From Alistipes sp. (GTDB lineage Bacteria; Bacteroidota; Bacteroidia; Bacteroidales; Rikenellaceae): 41,390 nucleotides of DNA. Both the position numbers and the translations under genes were made by a program. The stretch is from NCBI GenBank assembly GCA_017647025.1, contig JAGCLL010000172.1, forward strand, positions 1-41,390. Reading direction: 5' to 3'. Below the pieces are notes generated by a model. It worked only from the letters and a program-made list of their open reading frames with translations, did not search any database and was not told the DNA's origin. Positions 14,533 through 22,529 of this stretch are shown in pieces. Numbering within the stretch: the stretch's first letter is position 1; every line of letters starts with the position of its first letter.

Positions 14533-15300
14533 ATGGCAGTAAACGCAAAAATAATTGCAGTGTCGTATCTCAATACGATACCGTTCATCTATGGACTTCG
14601 ACACCACTCTAATGTTGGTGCCGACCTGTTGCTTGCACCCCCTGCTACTTGTTATCAAAAGTTTCTCAATGGCGAAGCCGATATTGCGCTTATGCCCGTT
14701 GCGATGGTTCCATCGTTGCCTGATGCGGAGATAATAACCGACTACTGCATCGGAGCAGTTGGCAAGGTGCGAACTGTGGTTTTGATGACAAATAGCCCAA
14801 TCTCTAAGGTGCGTCGCATCTTCCTCGATGCCCACTCCAAGACCTCGGTGCAACTCTGTGGCTACCTTGCAAAAAATCTCTGGAAAATTGAGCCAGAGTG
14901 GGTGCTGATGGCTGATTATGAGCAACTTAATCACGCTGAGGAGGGCGATGCTTTCCTCCTTATTGGCGACAAGGTTTTCGACAATGAGGGCAAGTTTGCC
15001 TACACCTACGACCTTTCGGCAGAGTGGCAAAAGTCCACAAAGATGCCGTTTACTTTCGCCGTTTGGGTGGCACGCAAAGGCTTGTCGTACGAGGTGCGTG
15101 ACGAGTTGCAAGCAGCATTTACATTTGGCATCGAACACATCTACGAGGCCATCCTCGAAAGCGACTACGCCGATAGGGAGTATGCCTACGAGTATCTGAC
15201 CGAAAATATCGACTTCCTGTTCGATATTCAGAAACATAATGCACTTAAAAAGTTCTGGGACTACGGCTTAAAGATTGAGCCGAAGGTCAATCCCGGTTGA
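14533..15300 (+). CDS. mqnA: Chorismate dehydratase of the futalosine menaquinone pathway
   Basis: About 255 residues from MAVNAKIIAVSYLNTIPFIYGL, with the family block VSYLNTIPF, followed by LLLAPPATCYQKFLNGEADIALMPVAMVPSL and IGAVGKVRTVVLMTN. MqnA has a periplasmic-binding-protein fold and converts chorismate to 3-enolpyruvyl-benzoate, the first step of the futalosine route to menaquinone. Length and motifs are normal. The downstream ATG at 14533 is chosen because it follows the -7 box at 14494-14501 at a sensible distance and starts the conserved fold; the longer frame from 14416 would begin upstream of that promoter and add a poorly coding stretch. Other mqn genes are not in the window. 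Confidence 0.9.
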   Translation: MAVNAKIIAVSYLNTIPFIYGLRHHSNVGADLLLAPPATCYQKFLNGEADIALMPVAMVPSLPDAEIITDYCIGAVGKVRTVVLMTNSPISKVRRIFLDAHSKTSVQLCGYLAKNLWKIEPEWVLMADYEQLNHAEEGDAFLLIGDKVFDNEGKFAYTYDLSAEWQKSTKMPFTFAVWVARKGLSYEVRDELQAAFTFGIEHIYEAILESDYADREYAYEYLTENIDFLFDIQKHNALKKFWDYGLKIEPKVNPG

Positions 15301-15311
15301 AGGTAATCGGC

Positions 15312-15348
15312 TATGTTCGGGCTCTTGACAAAACTTCCACCGAACATA
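15312..15348 (+). terminator. Hairpin downstream of mqnA
   Basis: TATGTTCGG (15312-15320) and CCGAACATA (15340-15348) are perfectly complementary around a 19-base loop and are followed by TTTC. The short T-run makes it a weak or attenuating terminator between mqnA and the CorA gene. Confidence 0.4.
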
Positions 15349-15400
15349 TTTCAAAATCCAAAAAATCGAAGTTAAACCTTACTTAAAACAAGGAAAAGAG

Positions 15401-16384
15401 ATGATTACTATCTACTTGAAGCAATACAACAAGATTATCCGCAATGCCGACACCGAACTCTTCGATGACCTCGGCTACGACGATATTCTCTGGATTGATA
15501 TGGTGCAGCCGACTATTAAGGAGCAGAAGGCTGTCGAGAACTTTATGGAGATTAGCCTCCAAACCAAGCAACAGGTCGAGGAGATTGAGTCGACCTCAAA
15601 GTATTCGGAACACGAGAATGCCATTATCTCGAACTCGAACTTCTTTGTCCCTACGGGCGACAGTTTCGAGGTTGAGCCGGTGTCATTTATCCTCTCGAAC
15701 GAGGGTGTTTTGGTCTCGGTGCGAAATGCCGATATGCGTACTTTCCGTGAGGCGGAGAAGCGTTTGCAGATGAACTACCGCAGTTTTTCGACTGGCTACC
15801 ACATCCTTATTTCGTTGCTCGAAGTGCGCATCGACTTCGATGCCGACCTTGTAGAGATGGTAGGCCGTCAGGTTTCGGCACTTTCGAAGGGTATCAACAA
15901 GGAGGACTCCATCGACAAGGCGGTAATCCATCGTATCAACACTTTGCAGGAGCGTACGATGATTTTGCGTGAGAATATCTTTGACCGTCAGCGAATTTTG
16001 TCGGGTATCTTGCGCAGCGAGCGCTTCCCGAACGATATTTACCCTCGTTTGCAGTTGATGATTAAGGATGTTAATTCGCTGATTTCACATACCGACTTTT
16101 CGTTCCAGCGTCTGGACTATATTCAGGACTCGGCACTCGGTCTTATCAACATCGAGCAGAACGAGGTTGTGAAGATTTTCTCGGTGGCAGCAGTTGTGTT
16201 TATGCCCGCTACATTGGTTGCGAGTATCTACGGAATGAACTTCCGCATAATGCCAGAGTTGGAGTGGGTTTATACCCTGCCAAACGGCTGGGATTTACCT
16301 CTTGGATATATCTTTGCCCTCGGCTTGATGGTGTTGGCGTCGGGCTTAACAATGGGCTATTTCCGATATAAGAAGTGGTTATAA
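15401..16384 (+). CDS. corA: CorA-family magnesium/divalent cation transporter
   Basis: 327 residues. A large cytoplasmic N-terminal domain (1-260) with long helices (HRINTLQERTMILRENIFDRQRILSGIL) ends in the pore helix and first membrane segment (VAAVVFMPATLVASIYGMNF). The selectivity motif Y-GMN is at residues 277-280. A second membrane segment, LPLGYIFALGLMVLASGLTMGYF, and a basic end (RYKKWL) follow. This is the standard CorA layout, a homopentameric channel that passes Mg2+ and sometimes Co2+ or Ni2+; the GMN motif favours Mg2+. It follows mqnA by 100 bases that contain a hairpin, and ends in a strong terminator shared with the convergent PAP2 gene. Confidence 0.9.
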   Translation: MITIYLKQYNKIIRNADTELFDDLGYDDILWIDMVQPTIKEQKAVENFMEISLQTKQQVEEIESTSKYSEHENAIISNSNFFVPTGDSFEVEPVSFILSNEGVLVSVRNADMRTFREAEKRLQMNYRSFSTGYHILISLLEVRIDFDADLVEMVGRQVSALSKGINKEDSIDKAVIHRINTLQERTMILRENIFDRQRILSGILRSERFPNDIYPRLQLMIKDVNSLISHTDFSFQRLDYIQDSALGLINIEQNEVVKIFSVAAVVFMPATLVASIYGMNFRIMPELEWVYTLPNGWDLPLGYIFALGLMVLASGLTMGYFRYKKWL

Positions 16385-16391
16385 TATAGAG

Positions 16392-16431
16392 AAGAGGCTA
16401 TCCGCAAAATTTTGGGATAGCCTCTTTTTTC
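16392..16431. terminator. Bidirectional intrinsic terminator between corA and PAP2 genes
   Basis: AAGAGGCTATCC (16392-16403) pairs perfectly with GGATAGCCTCTT (16415-16426), a 12-bp stem with an 11-base loop, followed by a run of T on the plus strand. It lies between two convergent genes and can serve both. Confidence 0.85.
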
Positions 16432-16437
16432 GTTTTA

Positions 16438-17304
16438 TTAGAACTGTATTGCACAGGAGAGTCCGAGCGACTTTGTGTTGGCGTGATAGATTGGCGATGC
16501 TACCATTGCTTGTCCTTTGCGGGGTATGTGGAAGATGTGTCGGTTGAGTGGCAATAGCCAATATCCAATTCGAGCCGACAAGATGCCGAAGCCAGCACCT
16601 GCCAACACATCATTAAACCAGTGGCGTCCATTGTACAATCGCATAAATCCCACCGTTGCCGCCAAGGCGTATGCTCCCATTCCGACACCCCAGCCATACT
16701 CCGAGCGCACCAACTCTGCGCCCGCAAAGGCTGTCATCGTATGTCCCGAAGGGAAGGAGTTGCGAGTGCCAGTATCGGGGCGAGGCTCTCGCACAATATA
16801 CTTGATACTTTGTGATAGTGCGGTTACCGAAATGTAGGTTACTGCCGCTACGGCTACTCGTTCGCCAAAGGAGTGCTTCGCCTTTAATCCCATAAAATCG
16901 AGTGTCAGATAGAATGCCACAGGAACATACTGCACATAGTCATCGAAGTGCAATTTCACCCCTTTACTCGTTTCGTAAAGACCGTTTTTTATGGCGAGGT
17001 TTATGCCTCGCATCGGCGAGTTTTCGCCAACACCCAAAGCGCCTATTCCGACCAATGCAACGGGAGCAACAAGTTGCTCAACACGAAAGCGAGTAGAGTA
17101 TGTTTGGTTCTCTTCCCACCAATTCCCCCCCCCAAGAGGTTTTGTTTCAAGGTGCTTAAAATTAGCAGTTTGGGATGTTTTTAGTTGGTTCTTTTTAACG
17201 GCAGAAAAGTTTGTTCTGCCCGTAGCCTCAACCACCGTTAATGCCACAACTCCAACAACCATAGCGACCAATCGCAACAAGATATAGACTTTTTTTGCTA
17301 CCAT
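16438..17304 (-). CDS. PAP2-superfamily membrane phosphatase
   Basis: 288 residues, starting with a hydrophobic signal/anchor segment (YILLRLVAMVVGVVALTVV). The three phosphatase motifs are visible: KYIVREPRPD (168-177), PSGHT (185-189) and RLYNGRHWFNDVLAG (222-236), supplying the catalytic histidines and binding Lys/Arg. Hydrophobic segments before and after the motifs place the active site near the outer face of the membrane. Members dephosphorylate lipid phosphates such as undecaprenyl pyrophosphate, phosphatidylglycerol phosphate or lipid A; the substrate here is not determined. It has its own promoter with nearly no leader. Confidence 0.88.
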   Translation of the reverse strand: MVAKKVYILLRLVAMVVGVVALTVVEATGRTNFSAVKKNQLKTSQTANFKHLETKPLGGGNWWEENQTYSTRFRVEQLVAPVALVGIGALGVGENSPMRGINLAIKNGLYETSKGVKLHFDDYVQYVPVAFYLTLDFMGLKAKHSFGERVAVAAVTYISVTALSQSIKYIVREPRPDTGTRNSFPSGHTMTAFAGAELVRSEYGWGVGMGAYALAATVGFMRLYNGRHWFNDVLAGAGFGILSARIGYWLLPLNRHIFHIPRKGQAMVASPIYHANTKSLGLSCAIQF

Positions 17305-17311
17305 AACGGTG

Positions 17312-17319
17312 CAAAGATA
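17312..17319 (-). promoter_or_regulatory. -7 box directly in front of the PAP2 gene
   Basis: Minus-strand TATCTTTG ends seven bases before the ATG at 17302-17304, so transcription should begin at or within a few bases of the start codon. The interval 17320-17387 to the uvrB stop shows nothing else clear. Confidence 0.55.
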
Positions 17320-17387
17320 GACAATTTTTAGGAATTGAGAATATGTGATAGGCTTATTAATATGACCTATTATTTAGAAGGTAGGGA

Positions 17388-19439
17388 TTATGGGCGAGTC
17401 GGGGTGTTAAGTCGCTCCTCTTTAATCTGTTGGAGTTCGTACATACGATCACGATAGCGAGCCGCTGCAATGAAATCCAACGAACGGGCAGCACGCTCCA
17501 TATCGCTTCGAGCCTGCTCAATCAAACTGTCGATGTTTGTTGATGCCTCGTAACTTGCTGCGGAGTCTGCCACAATGCGCATCTCTCCCCCCTCGGCTAT
17601 CTGGTAGTTTGCGCTACCATCTGCCACGACGCTCTCTTTTGAGTCAATCAATGGGCTTGGCTGTGTCGAGTTGCGCTTTGCTTGACGAGGCATAATGCCA
17701 TTTTCGATATTGTATTGTATCTGTTTTTCACGGCGACGATTGCTATCTTCTACGGTGTGGCGCATCGCTTCGGTGCAAGTTGTACCATATAACACCACTC
17801 GTCCTTTGGAGTGTCGAGCGGCACGACCAGCGACCTGTGTCATAGCGGTATAGTTGCGGAGATAGCCATTTTTATCCGCATCGAAAATCGAAACTTGTGC
17901 CACCTCTGGAAGGTCTAATCCTTCACGCAGAAGGTTTACTCCGCACAACACATCGAACATATCTGCGTGCATATCCTCGATAATCTGCACTCGCTCCAAG
18001 GTGTCGAGGTCGGAGTGGATGTAGCGACTACGCACACCCATCTTTTCGAGGTATGCCGATACCTCCTCGCACATACGCTTTGAGATTGTGGTTACAATCA
18101 TCTTTTCGCCTCGTTTTACGCACGCCTCAATATCCTCCATCAGGCGGTCAATTTGGCGAGTTGAGTCGCATATTTTGAGTGCAGGGTCTACAATTCCAGT
18201 TGGGCGGATAAACTGCTCCACAACATTTGTTTCGCTACGGGTCAATTCGTATTCGGCAGGCGTTGCACTCACATAGATGGTCTGCCCTTGCAGGGACTCA
18301 AACTCCTCGAAGCGCAGAGGTCGGTTATCACGGGCTGCCGGCAAGCGAAAGCCATACTCCACAAGATTCTCCTTGCGTGAGCGGTCGCCACCAAACATTC
18401 CTCGCACTTGCGGAACGGTAACATGACTCTCGTCGATGATTATCAACATATCGTCGGGGAAGTAGTCCAAAAGGCAGAATGGGCGCATACCTGGGGCTCG
18501 ACCATCGAAGTAGCGAGAGTAGTTCTCGATGCCGGAGCAATAGCCCAACTCCTTTATCATTTCGAGGTCGTAGTTTACACGCTGTTCTATGCGCCTTGCC
18601 TCCACCTCTCGCCCCTCTTTGATGAAGAATTCAATCTGCTTTTCGAGGTCTGCCTCAATGTTCAAAACCGCCTGTTCGATGCGTTGCTTGCTTGGCACAA
18701 AGAGGTTTGCAGGGTGGATATTTATCTTTTTCAGAGAGTCGAGTCGCTGACCTGTCGTAGCATCTATAAGCGCAATATCCTCAATCTCATCATCGAAGAA
18801 GGTGATGCGGTAGCAGTGGTTGCCCACCGATGAACGAACTACTATTGTGTCGCCCGACACTCGGAAAGTTGAGGGCTCCAAGTCGCCATTTACACGAGTG
18901 TATAAAATCTCTACAAGGCGATACATCAGATGCTTCATCGCCATAACATCACCCACCTTCAACTCTATCATTGTGCTGTGGAAGTCAGCGGGGTTGCCAA
19001 TGCCATAGATGCACGACACGCTCGACACAACAATCACATCTCGTCTGCCCGAAAGTAGCGAGAAAGTAGCCGAGAGTCGCATACGGTCAATTTCGGAGTT
19101 TATGGCGAGGTCTTTTTCGATGTATGTATCGGTCGAGGGGATATAGGCTTCGGGCTGGTAGTAGTCGTAGTATGAAACAAAATACTCCACCGCATTCTCT
19201 GGGAAGAAGCCCTTGAACTCGCTATACAACTGTGCAGCGAGGGTTTTATTGTGGCTCAAAACAAGTACCGGGCGGTTGAGTTGGGCAATGACATTTGCCA
19301 TTGTAAATGTCTTGCCAGAGCCCGTAACACCGTGGAGTGTTGCAGCAGGTGCGCCCTGTTGCAACTGCGATACCAACGCCTCAATAGCCTGGGGTTGGTC
19401 GCCCATAGGTTTATACTCCGATACAAGTTTGAAATCCAT
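17388..19439 (-). CDS. uvrB: Excinuclease ABC subunit B
   Basis: 683 residues, the usual UvrB length. Walker A is GVTGSGKT (37-44). The beta-hairpin that clamps DNA is seen in YYDYYQPEAYIPSTDTYIEKD, helicase motif II in IIDESHVT, and motifs V-VI in LLREGLDLPEVA and QVAGRAARHSKGRV. A C-terminal UVR domain (IDSLIEQARSDMERAARSL...) binds UvrC. UvrB verifies damage handed over by UvrA and recruits UvrC in nucleotide excision repair. It is the last gene of a long minus-strand run, 23 bases after the RsmI-like methylase gene. Confidence 0.98.
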   Translation of the reverse strand: MDFKLVSEYKPMGDQPQAIEALVSQLQQGAPAATLHGVTGSGKTFTMANVIAQLNRPVLVLSHNKTLAAQLYSEFKGFFPENAVEYFVSYYDYYQPEAYIPSTDTYIEKDLAINSEIDRMRLSATFSLLSGRRDVIVVSSVSCIYGIGNPADFHSTMIELKVGDVMAMKHLMYRLVEILYTRVNGDLEPSTFRVSGDTIVVRSSVGNHCYRITFFDDEIEDIALIDATTGQRLDSLKKINIHPANLFVPSKQRIEQAVLNIEADLEKQIEFFIKEGREVEARRIEQRVNYDLEMIKELGYCSGIENYSRYFDGRAPGMRPFCLLDYFPDDMLIIIDESHVTVPQVRGMFGGDRSRKENLVEYGFRLPAARDNRPLRFEEFESLQGQTIYVSATPAEYELTRSETNVVEQFIRPTGIVDPALKICDSTRQIDRLMEDIEACVKRGEKMIVTTISKRMCEEVSAYLEKMGVRSRYIHSDLDTLERVQIIEDMHADMFDVLCGVNLLREGLDLPEVAQVSIFDADKNGYLRNYTAMTQVAGRAARHSKGRVVLYGTTCTEAMRHTVEDSNRRREKQIQYNIENGIMPRQAKRNSTQPSPLIDSKESVVADGSANYQIAEGGEMRIVADSAASYEASTNIDSLIEQARSDMERAARSLDFIAAARYRDRMYELQQIKEERLNTPTRP

Positions 19440-19462
19440 ATTTCAGCGAAAAGGGGGAGTTG

Positions 19463-20176
19463 CTACTCGCCTATAATAAATATCGTAGGGCGTTTGTTGA
19501 TGTCGGGAACACCTATTTTGCGCCACTCGCCAATAGTTGCAGTGCGGATATATTCGTTGTTCGATGTTATATCACAAGCGATGCAGAGTTTTGTCTGCGC
19601 TCCGCACGAAGCGATAATCTGCTCCGCCAATTTGGTGTTGCGATAGGGTGCTTCGATAAAGAGTTGCGATTGATGTTCTCCCGATGCACGGCTCTCCAAG
19701 CGTTTGATGGCACGAGTGCGCTCTGGCTCTTTTACGGGGAGATAGCCATTGAAGGCGAAGGATTGACCGCTCAATCCCGAAGCCATAACCGCCATAATGA
19801 TAGATGAAGGACCTACTAATGGCACAACCTTGATGCCGGCACGATGACACGCCTCGACAACGAGTTGTCCTGGGTCTGCCACAGCAGGTACTCCTGCCTC
19901 GGAGATAACGCCTGCCGAGCGACCGGCATTGATTTTTGCGACCATTCGCTCAATCTCTCGTGGCGAGGTGGTGTGTTCACTCAACTCGTCGAACTCCAAC
20001 TCGTCGATATGTCCCGACAACCCCGCTTTCGAGAGGAATCGGCGTGCTGAACGGAGGTTTTCGACTATGAAATAGTCGAGTGATGTTATCACCTCACGAT
20101 TTCCTTCGGGTGTTACATCGTAGGGCATTGTATCCTCCGAAATCGGACAAGGTATAAGATAGAGCGTTCCTGCCAT
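19463..20176 (-). CDS. RsmI-like SAM-dependent methyltransferase (tetrapyrrole methylase fold)
   Basis: About 237 residues from MAGTLYLIPCPIS. Blocks typical of the tetrapyrrole-methylase fold are SEAGVPAVADPGQLVVEACHR, VVPLVGPSSIIMAVMASGL and FAFNGYLP. They resemble RsmI, which 2'-O-methylates C1402 of 16S rRNA, but the N-terminal signature differs from classic RsmI and the protein is shorter. It fits a Bacteroidota paralogue family annotated only as SAM-dependent methyltransferase. The ATG at 20174-20176 is one base after the murF-alr stop; an ATG at 20185 overlaps that stop and is the alternative. An rRNA substrate is probable. Confidence 0.82.
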   Translation of the reverse strand: MAGTLYLIPCPISEDTMPYDVTPEGNREVITSLDYFIVENLRSARRFLSKAGLSGHIDELEFDELSEHTTSPREIERMVAKINAGRSAGVISEAGVPAVADPGQLVVEACHRAGIKVVPLVGPSSIIMAVMASGLSGQSFAFNGYLPVKEPERTRAIKRLESRASGEHQSQLFIEAPYRNTKLAEQIIASCGAQTKLCIACDITSNNEYIRTATIGEWRKIGVPDINKRPTIFIIGE

Positions 20177-20177
20177 A

Positions 20178-22526
20178 CTATTCATTTATATATATGCGTT
20201 TCACTCGCTTTGCCACCGAGGTCAAAATCTCATAAGGTATTGTGCCGAGCACAGACGCCATATCGGCTGCGGTATTTCCCTTCTCGGCAGAGAAAATTGT
20301 AACCTCGTCGCCCTCCTCAATACCTTCGATGTTGGTGATGTCAATCATACAACTATCCATACAGATATTACCGATAGTCTTTGCACGCTTGCCGCCGACA
20401 ATCATCTCCCACGCTCCATTTCCGAGATGGCGGTTCAAGCCATCGGCATAGCCCACAGGTATTGTGGCAATGCGTCTGTCGCCTATTACTTTGCCGTTGC
20501 GACCGTAACCTACGGTGTCGCCATTGTGGAGTGTACGAATTTGTACTATGCGTGTACGGAGTGTCGAAACTGGCTCCAACTCCTCGCCTGCGGTGGTCGA
20601 AAATCCGTAAAGACCGATGCCTAAGCGGCACATATCGAAGCGAGCCTCCTCAAATCGCAACATCGCCTCCGATGCAGCGGCGTGGCGCAGTGGGCGGTAT
20701 GGCAACGATGCCATAATTGCGTTACTTATGTGGTCGAAAGTGGCAATTTGCTCCTTCGAGAAGTTATCTTGTGCGGTATCATCTGCCACGCAGAGGTGGG
20801 TGAAGATAGTGGCAACACGCACACTCTGCGATGCACGAGCCAACTCGCTATTAAGTTGCGGAACATCACCCTCGCCAAAGCCAAGGCGGTGCATTCCGCT
20901 ATCAATTTTCAGATGTATTGGGTAGTTTACCTCGCCCGTACGCTCCACAGCCCTAACAAATGAGGCGAGTGAGCGAAGCGAATATATTTCGGGTTCGAGC
21001 GAGTGGGCAATCATCGTGTCGAAACTTGCATCGTCGGCATTCAACACCACAATCGGCATCGTAATACCCCCTTCACGAAGTGCTACACCCTCGTCAGCAA
21101 ACGCCACTGCGAGATATGCCACGCCCTGCTTCTGCAACATCTGCGCAACCTCCACTTCACCTGCTCCATAACTCGAAGCCTTTACCATCGCCATAAGTCG
21201 GGTTGACGAACCAATCTTCGAGCGGAAGTAGTTTATATTGCGTGTCATAGCCTGCAAATCAACCTCCAAAACGGTGGTGTGGCTATGTTGCTCCAAGCGG
21301 TGCGAAATGCGCTCCATACGGCTTGCTCGGTTACCCTTGATAAGAATTGCGTAGTCGGTAATATCAAGTTTAGAGATATTTGCCAAAGCCTCCTCTACCG
21401 ATGCAAAGAATGTGCTATTTTCTCCAAAGAGTCTGCTGTTCTGCTTCAACTCTTCGCCTATGCCTACAAAGTGGCAAACTCCTGCCCCTTTTACAGCCTC
21501 TGCAACCTTTTTGCATACCTCGTTGTCGCTCTGCAAAATATCCGATAGGATAAGCATTGTTTTGCGCTGCGCTGCCACAGAGCGAAGATTGTCGAGTGCA
21601 ATCGAAAGCGAGTGCAAGTCGGCGCTATATGAGTCGTCAATGATGATGGAGTTGTTGATGCCCTGCTTCACCTCCAAGCGCATTGCTACGGGTTGCAACT
21701 GCGAAAAATCGGGCTCCATATAGCCCGTTTCGGCAAAGAATGTCGCAACAATATCAGCGTTGTGCTGTGAAGCCTCATCGCCCCTATGCAAAGTTTTTGC
21801 ACAGGCTGAATCTACCAGATTTCTGTCGTTATATCTTGTCAAAATTGCCTCTGCCAACTCCGAATATGCCGAGTGGTAGATGATGTTTGTTGCGTTCTGT
21901 GCAAGGAGTAACTTTTCGGAAATTTTCTCCTTCAATGAGGCAAAACCTTGTGCGTGAGCATCGCCAATCGAGGTGAAAATCACCGTGTCTGGCTCAATCA
22001 TTGTGCGGAGTCGCTCCATCTCGCCCCTCTGCGAAATTCCCGCCTCGATAATTGCCACATCGTAGGTGTTATCCAACATCATAAGCGACAAGGCAACGCC
22101 CAACTGCGAGTTGTAACTGCGTGGTGAACGGAAAATCTTTGCATCGTGCGGTGCGCACTGTGCTATCCACTCCTTGACGGTAGTCTTGCCATTCGAGCCA
22201 GTAATCGCTACGACTTTGCCATTGAATTGCCTACGGTGATGTGTTGCCAGAGCCTGCAAAGCCGAAAGAGAGTTTTCTACTACTACCGCCCCACAACCCT
22301 CCGGGAGAGCAATCTCTTGCTCCACTATAAAGGCCTTAACACCACGCTCCGCAACCTCTGCGATGTGGTCGTGTGCATCGTGATTTACACCACGCATCGC
22401 CACAAAAAGTGTATCGTGCGTAATGGCATACGAGCGGCTATCTGTGGCAATGGCAGTTACCTCCAAGTCGCCACCTAAAAGGCGACCACCCACAATTTTT
22501 GCTATGTCGGAAAGGCGATACTTCAT
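20178..22526 (-). CDS. murF-alr: Bifunctional UDP-MurNAc-tripeptide:D-Ala-D-Ala ligase / alanine racemase
   Basis: A 782-residue fusion. Residues 1-415 are MurF: ATP loop AITGSNGKTTVKEW (108-120), with HRRQFNGKVV before it and IIEAGISQRGEM and DDSYSADLHSL after it. Residues 416-782 are an alanine racemase: the PLP lysine is Lys449 in MAMVKASSYGAG, and the catalytic tyrosine lies in DTVGYGRNG. The fused enzyme makes D-Ala and adds D-Ala-D-Ala to the peptidoglycan stem, coupling supply and use; such fusions are characteristic of Bacteroidota. The racemase has SSYG where NAYG is usual, a mild change. The gene starts three bases after the mutS2 stop. Confidence 0.95.
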   Translation of the reverse strand: MKYRLSDIAKIVGGRLLGGDLEVTAIATDSRSYAITHDTLFVAMRGVNHDAHDHIAEVAERGVKAFIVEQEIALPEGCGAVVVENSLSALQALATHHRRQFNGKVVAITGSNGKTTVKEWIAQCAPHDAKIFRSPRSYNSQLGVALSLMMLDNTYDVAIIEAGISQRGEMERLRTMIEPDTVIFTSIGDAHAQGFASLKEKISEKLLLAQNATNIIYHSAYSELAEAILTRYNDRNLVDSACAKTLHRGDEASQHNADIVATFFAETGYMEPDFSQLQPVAMRLEVKQGINNSIIIDDSYSADLHSLSIALDNLRSVAAQRKTMLILSDILQSDNEVCKKVAEAVKGAGVCHFVGIGEELKQNSRLFGENSTFFASVEEALANISKLDITDYAILIKGNRASRMERISHRLEQHSHTTVLEVDLQAMTRNINYFRSKIGSSTRLMAMVKASSYGAGEVEVAQMLQKQGVAYLAVAFADEGVALREGGITMPIVVLNADDASFDTMIAHSLEPEIYSLRSLASFVRAVERTGEVNYPIHLKIDSGMHRLGFGEGDVPQLNSELARASQSVRVATIFTHLCVADDTAQDNFSKEQIATFDHISNAIMASLPYRPLRHAAASEAMLRFEEARFDMCRLGIGLYGFSTTAGEELEPVSTLRTRIVQIRTLHNGDTVGYGRNGKVIGDRRIATIPVGYADGLNRHLGNGAWEMIVGGKRAKTIGNICMDSCMIDITNIEGIEEGDEVTIFSAEKGNTAADMASVLGTIPYEILTSVAKRVKRIYINE

Positions 22527-22529
22527 ATC

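Noticed and set aside
14449..15237. 262-codon open frame antisense to mqnA
   Set aside because: Antisense shadow; it overlaps the mqnA promoter and has no recognisable domain.
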